A DNA stretch of 64,000 nt from Streptomyces sp. HUAS YS2 (lineage in GTDB: Bacteria; Actinomycetota; Actinomycetes; Streptomycetales; Streptomycetaceae), in assembly GCF_033343995.1 (NCBI RefSeq), contig NZ_CP137573.1, positions 7,659,001 to 7,723,000 on the forward strand. The letters are read 5' to 3'. The number at the start of each line of letters is the position of its first letter. Position 1 is the stretch's first letter. The notes below the pieces were generated by a model, which saw only the letters and a program-made list of their open reading frames with translations, ran no database searches and had not been told where the DNA came from. Below are positions 9,338 to 17,785 of the stretch, one piece after another. Made by a program: the position numbers and the translations under genes.

Positions 9338-9638
9338 AGGGGGCCGTTCCCTGCCTCTGCGCCGACGCGCCGAAGTGGCGTTGGGCGCCGTTGAGCTGCG
9401 CGAGCCCGGCCAGCGGCGGCAGCGGCTGGACGTACGGGGTGAACTCGCCGAGCAGGTCCGGGACGTGTCGGTGGCCGTCGGGCTCGGTGTCGGGCCGGCA
9501 CCTCTACCAAAGCCAGTGGCCAGACGATGGCGCGCAGCGATCAGCAGGAGGCATGGTCCCGAAGTGATCATTGACTGAATTTTCAGTCTGGGGCAGCATG
9601 CGGGGGACATCCACCCCCTCCCTCCACCTAGGAGTTCC
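9338..9638. other. Intergenic region with orphan operator, no gene seen
   Basis: About 300 bases. Weak coding-like sequence on the minus strand (reading PDLLGEFTPYVQPLPPLAG around 9390-9470) may be the remnant of a lost gene. The notable element is the palindrome at 9573-9588. Confidence 0.4.
9573..9588 (+). promoter_or_regulatory. TetR-type operator-like palindrome
   Basis: GACTGAA and TTCAGTC are perfect 7-bp arms separated by TT, 50 bases before the agmatine deiminase start. It is AT-rich against a GC-rich background and resembles operators of TetR-family regulators, but no TetR gene is adjacent. Confidence 0.5.
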
Positions 9639-10823
9639 ATGGACACGTCCCCGACGTCTCGACGCCGACTGCTCCAGCTCGGCGCGGCAGCTCTGCCGCT
9701 CGCGGCCCTCGGATCGGCGCTGCCCACAGTCGCTCGCGCCGCCACCAGCTCGTCCGGCGCCACCAGCCCGTCCGCCGCCACGCTGCGGATGCCCGCGGAG
9801 CACGACCGCCACGTGCGCACCTTCATGGCCTGGCCCGCGCTGTCGTCGGTCTGGACCCCGTACTACAGCGGTGTGCGCAGCGACATCGCGAGAGTGGCCG
9901 ACGCGATCTCCCGCTACGAGCCGGTCACGGTGCTCGCTCGACCCGAGTTGGCGGCGGAGGCCCGGTACGCCTGCGGAGCCGGTGCCTACCACGGCATCGA
10001 GGTCGTCGAGATAGCCAACGACGACCTGTGGATCCGCGACTTCGGTCCCACCTTCGTGGTCGCCCCCGGCGCCGTCGCGGGCGTGGACACCAACTTCAAC
10101 GGCTGGGGCAAGACCGGCACACCGTACGCGCAGCCCTACGCGAACGACGCCGCCGCGGCTGCGACACTGCTCGGCCGGTACGGCGTCCAGCGCGTGCAGG
10201 CAGGGTTCGTCGGGGAGGGCGGCTCGCTGGAGACCGATGGCCAGGGCACCCTGCTGGCCACGATCAGCTCGCTCGTCAACAGCAACCGCAACCCGGGTAG
10301 GACTCAGGACCAGGTCGAGCAGGCGATGAAGTCGGCGCTCGGCATCGACAAGGTGATCTGGGTGCCCGGACTCGCCGGACAGGACATCACCGACTGCCAC
10401 ATCGACTGCCTGGCCCGCTTCACCGCACCGGGGCGCGTCATCCTCGACAAGCCCGGCCCCGGCACCGACCCCAAGTGGGTCGCCGTCTACAACGAGACCA
10501 AGCAGATCCTGCTGAGCGCCACCGACGCGCAGGGACGTCCGCTGACCGTCACCGAACTCCCCGGCCCTGAGCGCAGCCGCATCCGCGGCAAGGACAGGGG
10601 CCCCGCCTTCCTCTCCAGCTACACCAACTACTACACCGCCAACGGCGCGGTTCTCGTTCCCCAGTTCGGCGACAGCGCCGCCGACAGCGTGGCCTACAAC
10701 ATCCTCGCGGCCGCCTACCCCGGCCGGACCATCGTCCAGCTCGACATCGACAACATCGCGACCGGCGGTGGCGGCATCCACTGCTCCACCCAGTCACAGC
10801 CGGTCGTTCCCCCCGCCCTCTGA
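9639..10823 (+). CDS. Tat-exported agmatine deiminase / peptidyl-arginine deiminase family protein
   Basis: 394 residues, ATG preceded by AGGAG. The N-terminus has a twin-arginine signal (SRRRLLQLGAAALPLAALGS, about 7-26, then an AxA-like cleavage region near VARAA). The mature part follows the PAD_porph/agmatine deiminase fold: RMPAEHDRHVRTFMAWP, NDDLWIRDFGPTFVV (active-site Asp), DCHIDCLARF (His) and the C-terminal GGGGIHCSTQ with the nucleophilic Cys. Predicted reaction: hydrolysis of agmatine or a related guanidine to the carbamoyl product and ammonia, outside the membrane. The two-component genes start 67 bases downstream. Confidence 0.88.
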   Translation: MDTSPTSRRRLLQLGAAALPLAALGSALPTVARAATSSSGATSPSAATLRMPAEHDRHVRTFMAWPALSSVWTPYYSGVRSDIARVADAISRYEPVTVLARPELAAEARYACGAGAYHGIEVVEIANDDLWIRDFGPTFVVAPGAVAGVDTNFNGWGKTGTPYAQPYANDAAAAATLLGRYGVQRVQAGFVGEGGSLETDGQGTLLATISSLVNSNRNPGRTQDQVEQAMKSALGIDKVIWVPGLAGQDITDCHIDCLARFTAPGRVILDKPGPGTDPKWVAVYNETKQILLSATDAQGRPLTVTELPGPERSRIRGKDRGPAFLSSYTNYYTANGAVLVPQFGDSAADSVAYNILAAAYPGRTIVQLDIDNIATGGGGIHCSTQSQPVVPPAL

Positions 10824-10890
10824 GCGGGCGACACCGGACGAAACGCTGGTCGCCGCCCGCCGGCGGCGACCAGCCCTCCTGGAGAGTGGT

Positions 10891-12297
10891 ATGTGGAACC
10901 GGGTGTTCCCATTGATCGCCGATCTCGCGCTGATAGCCGTGACCGCGGCGACGATCGCAGCCCTGTTGGACTGGGACAGCTGGAGCTCCGAGCAGAGCGC
11001 ACTCGTTGGAACAGCGGGCCAGATCACCGCGGTCGCAGGCGCGGCAGCGACGGTGCTCGTCCGCCGGCGATGGACCGCAACGGCACTGGTCGCCGCTGCG
11101 GTGATCGTGGCATTCGAGCCGCTGACCGGCGGAGCTCTGACCGCCGTGGCCTACACGACGGGCCTGAGCTGGGCCCGTCTCCACCACCGAGTCCTCCTCC
11201 TGAGCGTGTCCGTGACGGTGCCGGTGGCGGTCACCGCAGCCAATTCGGCCGTCGAGCCGGCGCCGATCCTCGAGTACGACGTGATGGTCGTCCTCGTCAC
11301 GGGCATCGTGTGCGGGGTTCTGCCCGGCCTCGCCGGGGCGCTGGCAGGTCAGCGCGAGCGGTTGGTCCAGGCCCTGGAGGAGCGCAACGCCTTCCTGGAG
11401 CGGGCCCACCACTCGGCGGAGGAACAGGCCAGATCCCGCGAGCGTTCGCGGATCGCCGGCGAGATGCACGATCTGCTCGGTCACCGGCTGAGCCTCATCG
11501 CCCTGCACTCCGGCGGCCTCGAGTTGGCCAGCGAGACGGGTGATCCCGAGGTGCACCGAAGTGCGCGCCTGGTGCACAGCACGGTGCGCCAGGCGATGGC
11601 CGAGCTACGGGACGTACTGGGGGTCCTGCGCGCGGGGGATCCGCTGTCGGGCACTTCGGAGCCGCTGACCGCGAGGACGGGCACCCACGCGGAGGTCGCC
11701 GCGCTGGTCGCCCAGTCCCGTACGGCCGGCATCGCGGTGCACCTCGACTGGTCCGGCGAGGACCTGACCGGGGAGAGCCCCACCGCTCGGCGCGCCGTGG
11801 ATCGGGTGATCCGCGAAGGCCTGACCAATGTGCACAAGCACGCGGCCGCGGCGGACGTGCAGGTCGTCGTACGCAGAGAAACCGAGCAGGTGCGGGTCGA
11901 TGTGCGCAACGGACCCGAGAACCAGGCCGCACGAGCGGTCAGGCTTCCGGGCGGCGACCTCGGACTCGTCGGCCTCCACGAGCGGATCCGTCTGCTCGGC
12001 GGCACGCTGCGCGCCGAACCGGCGAACGACGGCGGGTACGCGGTCGACGCCCGCATCCCGTTGGGCGCCGGCCTCGCTGTGGCGAGCGCGCCCGCCCCGG
12101 CCGGACGGCACGTAGTGGCAGCGGCGCGGACATGGCCGCACCGGCTCGTGACCGCTGCGGCCATGGCCCTCGGCGTGGTGGGCGTGGTCGCCCTGCAGTT
12201 CGTCACCCTCGCGTTCGTCCCGTACCCGGAGGTGGACGAGACCTCCGACATCGACGAGGTCGCCATCTCCATGACCTTCCGCCACCCCACGACTTGA
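10891..12297 (+). CDS. NarL/DesK-type sensor histidine kinase
   Basis: 468 residues from ATG 10891 (GGAGAG 5 bases upstream); the longer frame upstream overlaps the deiminase gene and is rejected. The first 155 residues hold four to five membrane segments. A coiled stretch follows, then the HisKA_3 dimerisation box RSRIAGEMHDLLGHRLSLIA with the phospho-accepting His near 192. The HATPase domain spans about 285-390 (RVIREGLTNVHKHAAAADV; GDLGLVGLHERI). After the ATPase there is an additional C-terminal membrane helix (about 420-445) and an acidic tail, unusual for this class. Pairs with the response regulator 10 bases downstream. Confidence 0.9.
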   Translation: MWNRVFPLIADLALIAVTAATIAALLDWDSWSSEQSALVGTAGQITAVAGAAATVLVRRRWTATALVAAAVIVAFEPLTGGALTAVAYTTGLSWARLHHRVLLLSVSVTVPVAVTAANSAVEPAPILEYDVMVVLVTGIVCGVLPGLAGALAGQRERLVQALEERNAFLERAHHSAEEQARSRERSRIAGEMHDLLGHRLSLIALHSGGLELASETGDPEVHRSARLVHSTVRQAMAELRDVLGVLRAGDPLSGTSEPLTARTGTHAEVAALVAQSRTAGIAVHLDWSGEDLTGESPTARRAVDRVIREGLTNVHKHAAAADVQVVVRRETEQVRVDVRNGPENQAARAVRLPGGDLGLVGLHERIRLLGGTLRAEPANDGGYAVDARIPLGAGLAVASAPAPAGRHVVAAARTWPHRLVTAAAMALGVVGVVALQFVTLAFVPYPEVDETSDIDEVAISMTFRHPTT

Positions 12298-12307
12298 GGC
12301 TTCAGCT

Positions 12308-12967
12308 GTGATCCGTGTTCTCCTCGCCGACGACCAGGAACTGGTCCGCGCCGGCATCAGACTGGTGCTCAAGCACGCCGGCGACATCGATGTCGTGGCC
12401 GAGGCGTCGGACGGCCACGAGGCGTCCGTGCTCGCCGCCCGGCACGAGGTGGACGTCGCGATGCTCGACATCCAGATGCCCGGCATCGACGGACTACGCG
12501 CGGCGGAACGGATCGCCGAGCGGACCCCGTCGATCCGTGTGGTCATGCTCACCACCTTCGGCGAACACGTCTACGTGGAGCGCGCTCTGAAGGCGGGCGT
12601 GACCGGATTCCTCCTCAAGGACAGCACCCCACAGGAACTCATCCAGGCTGTCCGTAGGGTCGCCTCCGGCGCGCCGGTCGTGTCCCCCCAGATCACCCGG
12701 CACCTCATCGACCGCTACCTCGACAGCGACGAGGAGCCGGCCGATCCACGCCTGGGCAGAATCGCCGACCTCACCAGCCGGGAGCGCGAAGTCCTCGCGA
12801 TGGTCGGCACCGGCGCCTCCAACGCGGAGATCGGCAAGCGGCTGCACCTGGGCGAGGGCACGGTCAAGGCATACGTGAGCCGCATGCTGACGAAGCTGCG
12901 CTGCGCCAACCGCGTCCAGGCGGCCATCCTGGCTCGCCGCGCCCGACTCCTTCAGGGCGAGCGGTGA
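12308..12967 (+). CDS. NarL/LuxR-family response regulator
   Basis: 219 residues from GTG 12308. The receiver domain (1-120) has the acidic pair DD (residues 8-9), phospho-acceptor Asp in VAMLDIQMPGIDG (about 54), T in MLTTFGE and K in FLLKDS. The C-terminal LuxR helix-turn-helix (about 155-210) reads LTSREREVLAMVGTGASNAEIGKRL followed by GTVKAYVSRML. It is translationally close to the kinase. The 3' end overlaps, in convergent orientation, the end of the small exported protein gene (12952) by 16 bases, so the two transcripts could interfere. Confidence 0.92.
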   Translation: MIRVLLADDQELVRAGIRLVLKHAGDIDVVAEASDGHEASVLAARHEVDVAMLDIQMPGIDGLRAAERIAERTPSIRVVMLTTFGEHVYVERALKAGVTGFLLKDSTPQELIQAVRRVASGAPVVSPQITRHLIDRYLDSDEEPADPRLGRIADLTSREREVLAMVGTGASNAEIGKRLHLGEGTVKAYVSRMLTKLRCANRVQAAILARRARLLQGER

Positions 12968-13248
12968 CCGACCTTCGGTGAAGGACGCGGAAGGGGAGCG
13001 GTGGATCGCCTGTCCGCCCCCGGACCGGCCCCCGACCCGGCGCCCGACCCGGCCCCCGGGCCGGGTGCGGACGTCTGCTCGTCCGTACCCGGGCCGGGTG
13101 CGGACGTCTGCTTATCCGCAGGCAGCTCCCTGCCCGGGGCCGCGTCGGAAGCCTGCCGCGGCGGTTGGGCGCCAGCGGCACTGACCGCGAGGAAGGCACC
13201 TGCCGCACCGGCGACGACGAACTTGGATACGAGCGCGGTCCAGCGCAT
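12952..13248 (-). CDS. Small exported Pro/Gly/Ala-rich protein, third gene of the protease/ligase operon
   Basis: 98 residues. The ATG at 13248-13246 shares one base with the stop of the upstream ligase gene (TGATG), so it is translationally coupled. An N-terminal hydrophobic signal (FVVAGAAGAFLAVSAAGAQ, about 9-27) is followed by a low-complexity region with repeated SAPGPG and GAGSGAGSGAG. The DNA contains a 25-bp exact direct repeat (13055-13079 and 13088-13112) encoding the repeated motif. No family recognised. As an exported, disordered partner it could be a substrate of the protease or ligase; that is inference from coupling only. Confidence 0.6.
   Translation of the reverse strand: MRWTALVSKFVVAGAAGAFLAVSAAGAQPPRQASDAAPGRELPADKQTSAPGPGTDEQTSAPGPGAGSGAGSGAGPGADRRSTAPLPRPSPKVGHRSP
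13055..13112. repeat. 25-bp direct repeat, period 33
   Basis: Two exact 25-bp copies (13055-13079, 13088-13112) starting CCCGGGCCGGGTGCGG. They lie inside the small exported protein gene and encode its repeated ADVCSSAPGP-type segment on the minus strand as TSAPGPG. Period 33 bases (11 codons) keeps the frame, so copy number can change without a frameshift. Confidence 0.8.
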
Positions 13249-14111
13249 CAGGGACTCCACGGGTGGGTGGTCGCGGTCAGGAGGCCGTGACCGGTGACGT
13301 TCTGGATCTGAAGCCCCGGCCTCGCGTTGACCTCCAGGATCAGCGGCCCCCGGTCGACGTCGACCACGATGTCCGCGCCCAGATAGTGCAGGCCGGTCGC
13401 CGCCGCGCACCGGCGTGCCGCGTCGAGTACCTCCGGCCAATGCGGAACGGTCGCGCCGATCAGACGCGTGCCGGTGTCCGGGTGGGTCTCGGTCGGCACC
13501 TTTCCGACCAGGGCGTGGGTGATCCGGCCGGTGGCAAGGTCAACGGCGGCGCCGATGGCCTTCTGGTGCAGGTTGGCTCGCCCGCCGCTGAAGCGGGTGG
13601 GCAGCCGCAGCATCGCCAGTTGGGGTCTGTCCCGGTCACAGATCACCCGGATGTCCGGAAGCCCCTGGTGGGAGAGCCGGGCCAGGTCGGGGTGGGCCCG
13701 GATCAGGGGTTCGAACATGGCCCAGTCGGCAGGGCGCGGGGAGAAGTCTCCGTCCAGGATGCGACGCAGCTGGTCGGCGACCAGCTCTCTGGAGATCCGT
13801 TTGCCGGAGGAGGACGTCCAGTTCCGGCGACGCCGGCCGAAGGCCAGCAGGATGCCGTTGCCGCCCAGGCTCTGGTTCGGCTTGAGAGCCCAGCTGTCGG
13901 GCAGGCCGTCCCAGTCGAGGGAGGCGATCTCCCGGCGCGAGCGCAGCAGGGCCAGGGTGGGGGAGGTGGGGGCACCGACCTCGGCCAGCGCCTCCTTCGT
14001 GGCGTACTTGTTGTTGACGAGCCGGATGGCGGCCGACGAGTTGTGCCGGGCGATCCGGGCGTTGCGCAGGTTCATGCCCATGACCGGGTCCCAGCCGCGA
14101 AGCCGTATCAT
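13248..14111 (-). CDS. Alpha-L-glutamate ligase-like ATP-grasp protein (RimK-related)
   Basis: 287 residues from ATG 14111, which overlaps the preceding stop by 4 bases (ATGA). N-terminus GMNLRNARIARHNSSAAIRLVNNKYATKEALAEVGAPTSPT is characteristic of the RimK-related E-ligase family; the lid and lysine SWALKPNQSLGGNGI (about 76-90) replace the usual ATP-grasp loop; ILEVNARPGLQIQ near the C-terminus carries the Mg-binding Glu/Asn pair. Predicted to form an amide bond between an amino acid and a carboxylate using ATP. In proteobacteria homologues are linked to a 7TM/inactive transglutaminase and a retropepsin-like protease; here those roles are partly fused in the upstream gene. Confidence 0.85.
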   Translation of the reverse strand: MIRLRGWDPVMGMNLRNARIARHNSSAAIRLVNNKYATKEALAEVGAPTSPTLALLRSRREIASLDWDGLPDSWALKPNQSLGGNGILLAFGRRRRNWTSSSGKRISRELVADQLRRILDGDFSPRPADWAMFEPLIRAHPDLARLSHQGLPDIRVICDRDRPQLAMLRLPTRFSGGRANLHQKAIGAAVDLATGRITHALVGKVPTETHPDTGTRLIGATVPHWPEVLDAARRCAAATGLHYLGADIVVDVDRGPLILEVNARPGLQIQNVTGHGLLTATTHPWSP

Positions 14112-15298
14112 GCCTTCGCCTCCTGCCTCTTGGCCGCGGGCGCGAACCGGAAGAGCTCGCTCAGACGAAGCCCGCGGTACGTTCCCGCGATCGACGTCCA
14201 CACCGCGCACACGATCGCGAGCTGCAGGGGTACCGACTCCGCGACCTCGCGCACGTACGGCGTCAGGAGGAGCAGCGCCACAAGGACGGCCGTGCCCATG
14301 GTCAGGGCGGCTCCCGTGGCCGCGGCCCTCACGCCGTCGAGATCCCACGCCTCCCACAGACGCTCGGTGACGATCGCCGTGACGACGACCGGCAGCGACA
14401 TCCCCCAGGAGTCGGAGAGTCCGAAGCTGCCCAGGCCGAGTTGGGCGGCGATGAGGCCCGACGTGACCACCGCGATCAGCACGCCGAGCCGGGCGACCCG
14501 CGGAAGGTGCAGACGGCGCAGCAGCGGCTGCATGGCGAACCCGAGCGCGAACATCACGAGCGTCAGCGGTACGCCGAGGGGCAGACCGGCTTGCGCGTAC
14601 GCCAAGGCCAGCAACACCGGGCTGAACGTACCCAGCGTGTTCAGCCCGACGACCACCCGGAGTACCACGATCAGCAGGGCCGCCAGGGGCAGCAGCGCCA
14701 TCATGGACACCGGGTCGATCGCCGGCGCCTTGGCGAACAGAATGCGCAGCGCCGACGGCGCGGCGGTGGAATCGGGCTGGGTGAGCAGTCGCTTGCCCAC
14801 GGCCACTTGAAGCCCCTGAACCTCCTGGCGGCCGAGCAGGACGGGGGTCTCGCGCTTGGACCGATTGTTGACGCTGAGCTTGGCGACGAACGACCGGCCG
14901 GCCAGCCGCACGGTGCTGTCGACCACCGGGCGCCGCTCACGGCCGAGCGCCGAACCCACGGTGATCCTGGGCGCCGCATCGAGGTCGAAGCCGAGCTCCT
15001 TCGCCAGCGCCGTGTCCACCGACGACGCCGACGCACCGGTGTCGATCAGGGCGAGGACCTCGAAACTCCGCCCTGTCGGACCGCTGATGCGCACCATCTC
15101 GCGTTCGCCGACGACCTCGGACGACCCGCTGAGGGGTCGGTCGGGGGAGCCGAGCAGCCCGAGGAGCAGGAAGCCCAGACAGGCCACGGCCGCCAGGACC
15201 TTCACGAACACGGGTACCTTCGTGCGGCCCGCGCGGTGGACGTCGGCCGCCCGGTCTCCGCTGAGCGCACTCTCTTCGTACTTCTGCAGGTCTTGCAT
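14108..15298 (-). CDS. Retropepsin-like aspartyl protease fused to seven-helix membrane domain
   Basis: 396 residues from ATG 15298 (MQDLQKYEES); a longer frame to 15358 exists but an AAGG site precedes 15298. Layout: cytoplasmic tail, one anchor helix (about 29-50), an extracytoplasmic retropepsin-like (ATP-dependent zinc protease family) domain with catalytic ALIDTGASASSV, Asp86, then about 170-200 linker, and a C-terminal block of roughly six to seven helices (about 200-380) resembling the 7TM part of the transglutaminase-7TM proteins. A single protein thus combines what are separate genes in proteobacteria. First gene of a tightly overlapping three-gene operon. Confidence 0.8.
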   Translation of the reverse strand: MQDLQKYEESALSGDRAADVHRAGRTKVPVFVKVLAAVACLGFLLLGLLGSPDRPLSGSSEVVGEREMVRISGPTGRSFEVLALIDTGASASSVDTALAKELGFDLDAAPRITVGSALGRERRPVVDSTVRLAGRSFVAKLSVNNRSKRETPVLLGRQEVQGLQVAVGKRLLTQPDSTAAPSALRILFAKAPAIDPVSMMALLPLAALLIVVLRVVVGLNTLGTFSPVLLALAYAQAGLPLGVPLTLVMFALGFAMQPLLRRLHLPRVARLGVLIAVVTSGLIAAQLGLGSFGLSDSWGMSLPVVVTAIVTERLWEAWDLDGVRAAATGAALTMGTAVLVALLLLTPYVREVAESVPLQLAIVCAVWTSIAGTYRGLRLSELFRFAPAAKRQEAKA

Positions 15299-15500
15299 GG
15301 GAAAAGCCTTGGTCAGGGGACCGGCTTCCAGTAGTACCGATCGGCCCGAGGAGGGCAACGAAAGTCACCCATGGACCGCCGAACGCCGCTGGAGGCGAAT
15401 ACTGCTGTCGAAGTGGCCTGTTCGGCCGGCCATCCGCCCCGTCAACTCCCACTACGCCAGCAACGAACATCAGCTGGATCGATAGGGGCCGTTGAGCCTG

Positions 15501-16226
15501 TCACCAGGGCACTGATCCACCGTCGTCGAAGAATCCGCCGGTCGGTCCGTCGTCGGGCAGGGTCGCGAGGTGAATCGCGATCGCCGCGCCCTGCTGGGGA
15601 GTCCGGACGCCCTGGAACCCGTTGAGGTCGGTGGCGGTGAAGCCGGGACAGCCGGAGTTGATCAGGATGCTGGTGTCGCTCAGTTCCTTGGCATATTGGA
15701 CGGTGACGGCGTTGAGGAACGTCTTGGACGCCAAGTACGCAGCGGGAACCGGGCCCATGTCGATGCCGGGCGTGGTCTGCAGGATGAGCGAGCCGACGCT
15801 GCTGGACATGTTCACGATCCGTGGCGATGCCGAGCCGCGCAGCATGGGCAGCATCGCGTTGGTGACGCGGATGACCCCGATCACGTTGGTTTCCACGACG
15901 GCTCGTACGGTCGCGGGATCGACCGTGGTGGGCGTCTGCGGCATACCGCCGGTGATCGCGGCGTTGTTGACCAGGACGTCGAGCCCTCCTGCGCGATCGG
16001 CGATCAGCTCGGCGGCGGCGGCCACACTTGCGTCGTCCGCCACGTCGAGCGGAACGCCGAACGCGTCGGTGCCGGCTGCGCGTAGCTCCTCCACCGCGGT
16101 GTCGCGGCGCTGTTGATCCCGCGCGCCCACGCCGATTCGCCAGCTGAGGGAGCCCAGGCCCGCCGCGATCGCGTATCCGATTCCCTTGTTCGCACCGGTC
16201 ACCAGCGCGATCCTCTGTTCACTCAT
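15501..16226 (-). CDS. Short-chain dehydrogenase/reductase (SDR)
   Basis: 241 residues from ATG 16226. Cofactor motif TGANKGIGYAIA (about 10-21), NNAAITGG (about 88-95), catalytic Ser in MSSSVGS and the YLASK motif (Tyr/Lys, about 155-159), PGFTATDL after the active site. Probably NADPH-dependent carbonyl reductase; substrate unknown. It is divergent from a LysR regulator across a 104-base gap containing a palindrome, a classic LysR/target arrangement. Confidence 0.9.
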   Translation of the reverse strand: MSEQRIALVTGANKGIGYAIAAGLGSLSWRIGVGARDQQRRDTAVEELRAAGTDAFGVPLDVADDASVAAAAELIADRAGGLDVLVNNAAITGGMPQTPTTVDPATVRAVVETNVIGVIRVTNAMLPMLRGSASPRIVNMSSSVGSLILQTTPGIDMGPVPAAYLASKTFLNAVTVQYAKELSDTSILINSGCPGFTATDLNGFQGVRTPQQGAAIAIHLATLPDDGPTGGFFDDGGSVPW

Positions 16227-16275
16227 GTCAGCAAGCGTGGTGCCGACTCGGGTGGGCGTCCAAGACCGACTGGGT

Positions 16276-16300
16276 GTGCGGTGATACCGCACGGATATCG
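16276..16300. promoter_or_regulatory. LysR-type operator between SDR and lysR
   Basis: GTGCGGT (16276-16282) and ACCGCAC (16286-16292) are perfect 7-bp arms with a 3-base spacer; the overlapping ATA-N9-TAT stretch (16284-16298) also fits the T-N11-A pattern of LysR sites. It lies between the two divergent starts (16226 and 16331). Confidence 0.6.
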
Positions 16301-16330
16301 GTCCTGGTGAGCGCCGGATACGATGACGCG

Positions 16331-17170
16331 GTGGAGACGCGAGAGCTACGGTATTTCGTCGCCGTCGCGGAGGAGTTGCACTTCGGTCGGGCGGCGCAGC
16401 GGCTCGCCATGGCGCAACCACCGCTGTCACGGGCGATCCAGCAGCTCGAGCGGCGGCTAGGAGTGGTTCTGCTGCACCGCACCGCTCGCGCGGTCGCCCT
16501 GACCGAGGCCGGGTCGGTGCTTCTGCGGGAGGCCCGGGCCGCACTCGACGCGGTCGAAGCGGCCGAGCGCCGCACCCGTCGTGCAGCTGCCGAACAGCCC
16601 GGAGTGGTGCTGGCCACGAAAGCCGGAGCGGCCGGCGAACTGTTGTCGAAGCTGCTGGACGCCTACGCCGCCGAGCCCGGCGCGGTCGCCGTCGAGGTGA
16701 TGCTGTGCGGGCCTGGCGAGCAGGAAAGGCTGCTGCGCGACGGGCGTGCAGACGTTGCTCTGCTCCAGCGGCCCTTCGACACGACGGCCGGGCTCGACAC
16801 CGAGGACCTGCACACCGAACAGCAGGTCGTGGTCCTGCCCGCGGGGCACCCCCTGGCCAACCGCCCCCATATGTCGATGGCCGACGTCACCACCCTGACG
16901 GACCTTCCCCTGCCACGCTGGCCCCGACGGGTCGGGGGCTATCCGGACGGACCAGGCCCGCAGGTACGCGACCACACCCAGCTGTTCCAACTGATCGCGC
17001 TCGGACGGGCCTGCGCGGTCGTGCCCGAGTCCCTCCGAGCCCACCTGCGCGACGATCACGCGACGGTGCTAGTCCCGGACGCACCCGCTGTCACAACCGT
17101 CATCGCCTGGCCACCACACAGCAGATCCAAAGCCGTCGCCGACCTCGTCCGCACCGCGACACGCCTCTAG
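16331..17170 (+). CDS. LysR-family transcriptional regulator
   Basis: 279 residues from GTG 16331 (METRELRYFVAVAEELHFGRAA); a GTG at 16307 in the same frame is an alternative. N-terminal winged helix-turn-helix (about 1-60: RLAMAQPPLSRAIQQLERRLG), then a periplasmic-binding-protein-like effector domain (about 85-275). It probably controls itself and the divergent SDR gene through the palindrome at 16276-16300. Inducer unknown. Confidence 0.9.
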   Translation: METRELRYFVAVAEELHFGRAAQRLAMAQPPLSRAIQQLERRLGVVLLHRTARAVALTEAGSVLLREARAALDAVEAAERRTRRAAAEQPGVVLATKAGAAGELLSKLLDAYAAEPGAVAVEVMLCGPGEQERLLRDGRADVALLQRPFDTTAGLDTEDLHTEQQVVVLPAGHPLANRPHMSMADVTTLTDLPLPRWPRRVGGYPDGPGPQVRDHTQLFQLIALGRACAVVPESLRAHLRDDHATVLVPDAPAVTTVIAWPPHSRSKAVADLVRTATRL

Positions 17171-17394
17171 CCGGCAGCGAGAGCGGGTAGCCAGAGGATT
17201 GCCCCGCTGGCGACGGCCGGCGCCCATGGGCGCCCGCCGCTGGCGAGCTCGCCGAAGCGCTACACCCCGCGTTCCGGCTGAGCGCCGCAGTCAGCCCTCA
17301 ACCTCTCGCGAGGTGCCCCGGGACCCTCGTTACGCGCCTCAGGGGGGGCGCTCGGTTCGATCCGGGCCGCGATGCCGCCAAGGATCACTTCGAG

Positions 17395-17621
17395 CCCGAT
17401 CGTTCCAGTCGGTGGCCTGGCTCGTCCTCCTGCTGCCCTTCACTCTCCGCCTCGCCGGGCAGAACGCCAGCCCCACAGCAGCCGCTCTCGTCATCGCCGA
17501 GGCCGTCTGGTTCCTCGCCGTGCTGATCGCCCTTCGCCTCGACGATCTCGATCGGCCCGGTCCCGCCGAGGCCGTCCTGCGCCGTCTCACCTACGGCCCG
17601 AGAGCCCGACGGCGCGCTTGA
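17395..17621 (+). pseudogene. C-terminal fragment of a DUF418 membrane protein
   Basis: The frame ending at 17621 reads QSVAWLVLLLPFTLRLAG followed by a second helix and GPAEAVLRRLTYG, the conserved end of DUF418 (YeiB-like) proteins. Everything upstream (17171-17390) is unrelated low-quality sequence, so only the last 75 or so residues remain. Confidence 0.6.
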
Positions 17622-17785
17622 GACGCGGCGTCCAGAAACCGCGGGGCGCGACAACAAGGCGGTGCGGTGCCGGCACGACATCATCGAAGGCACGCAGCCC
17701 GCTGCGACCGACACACCCCGCCGTCGGGCCGACCTCCCGACCGCGCTTCCCACCCCGGCAGAGGGCCGTACCAAGGAGGATCCTC

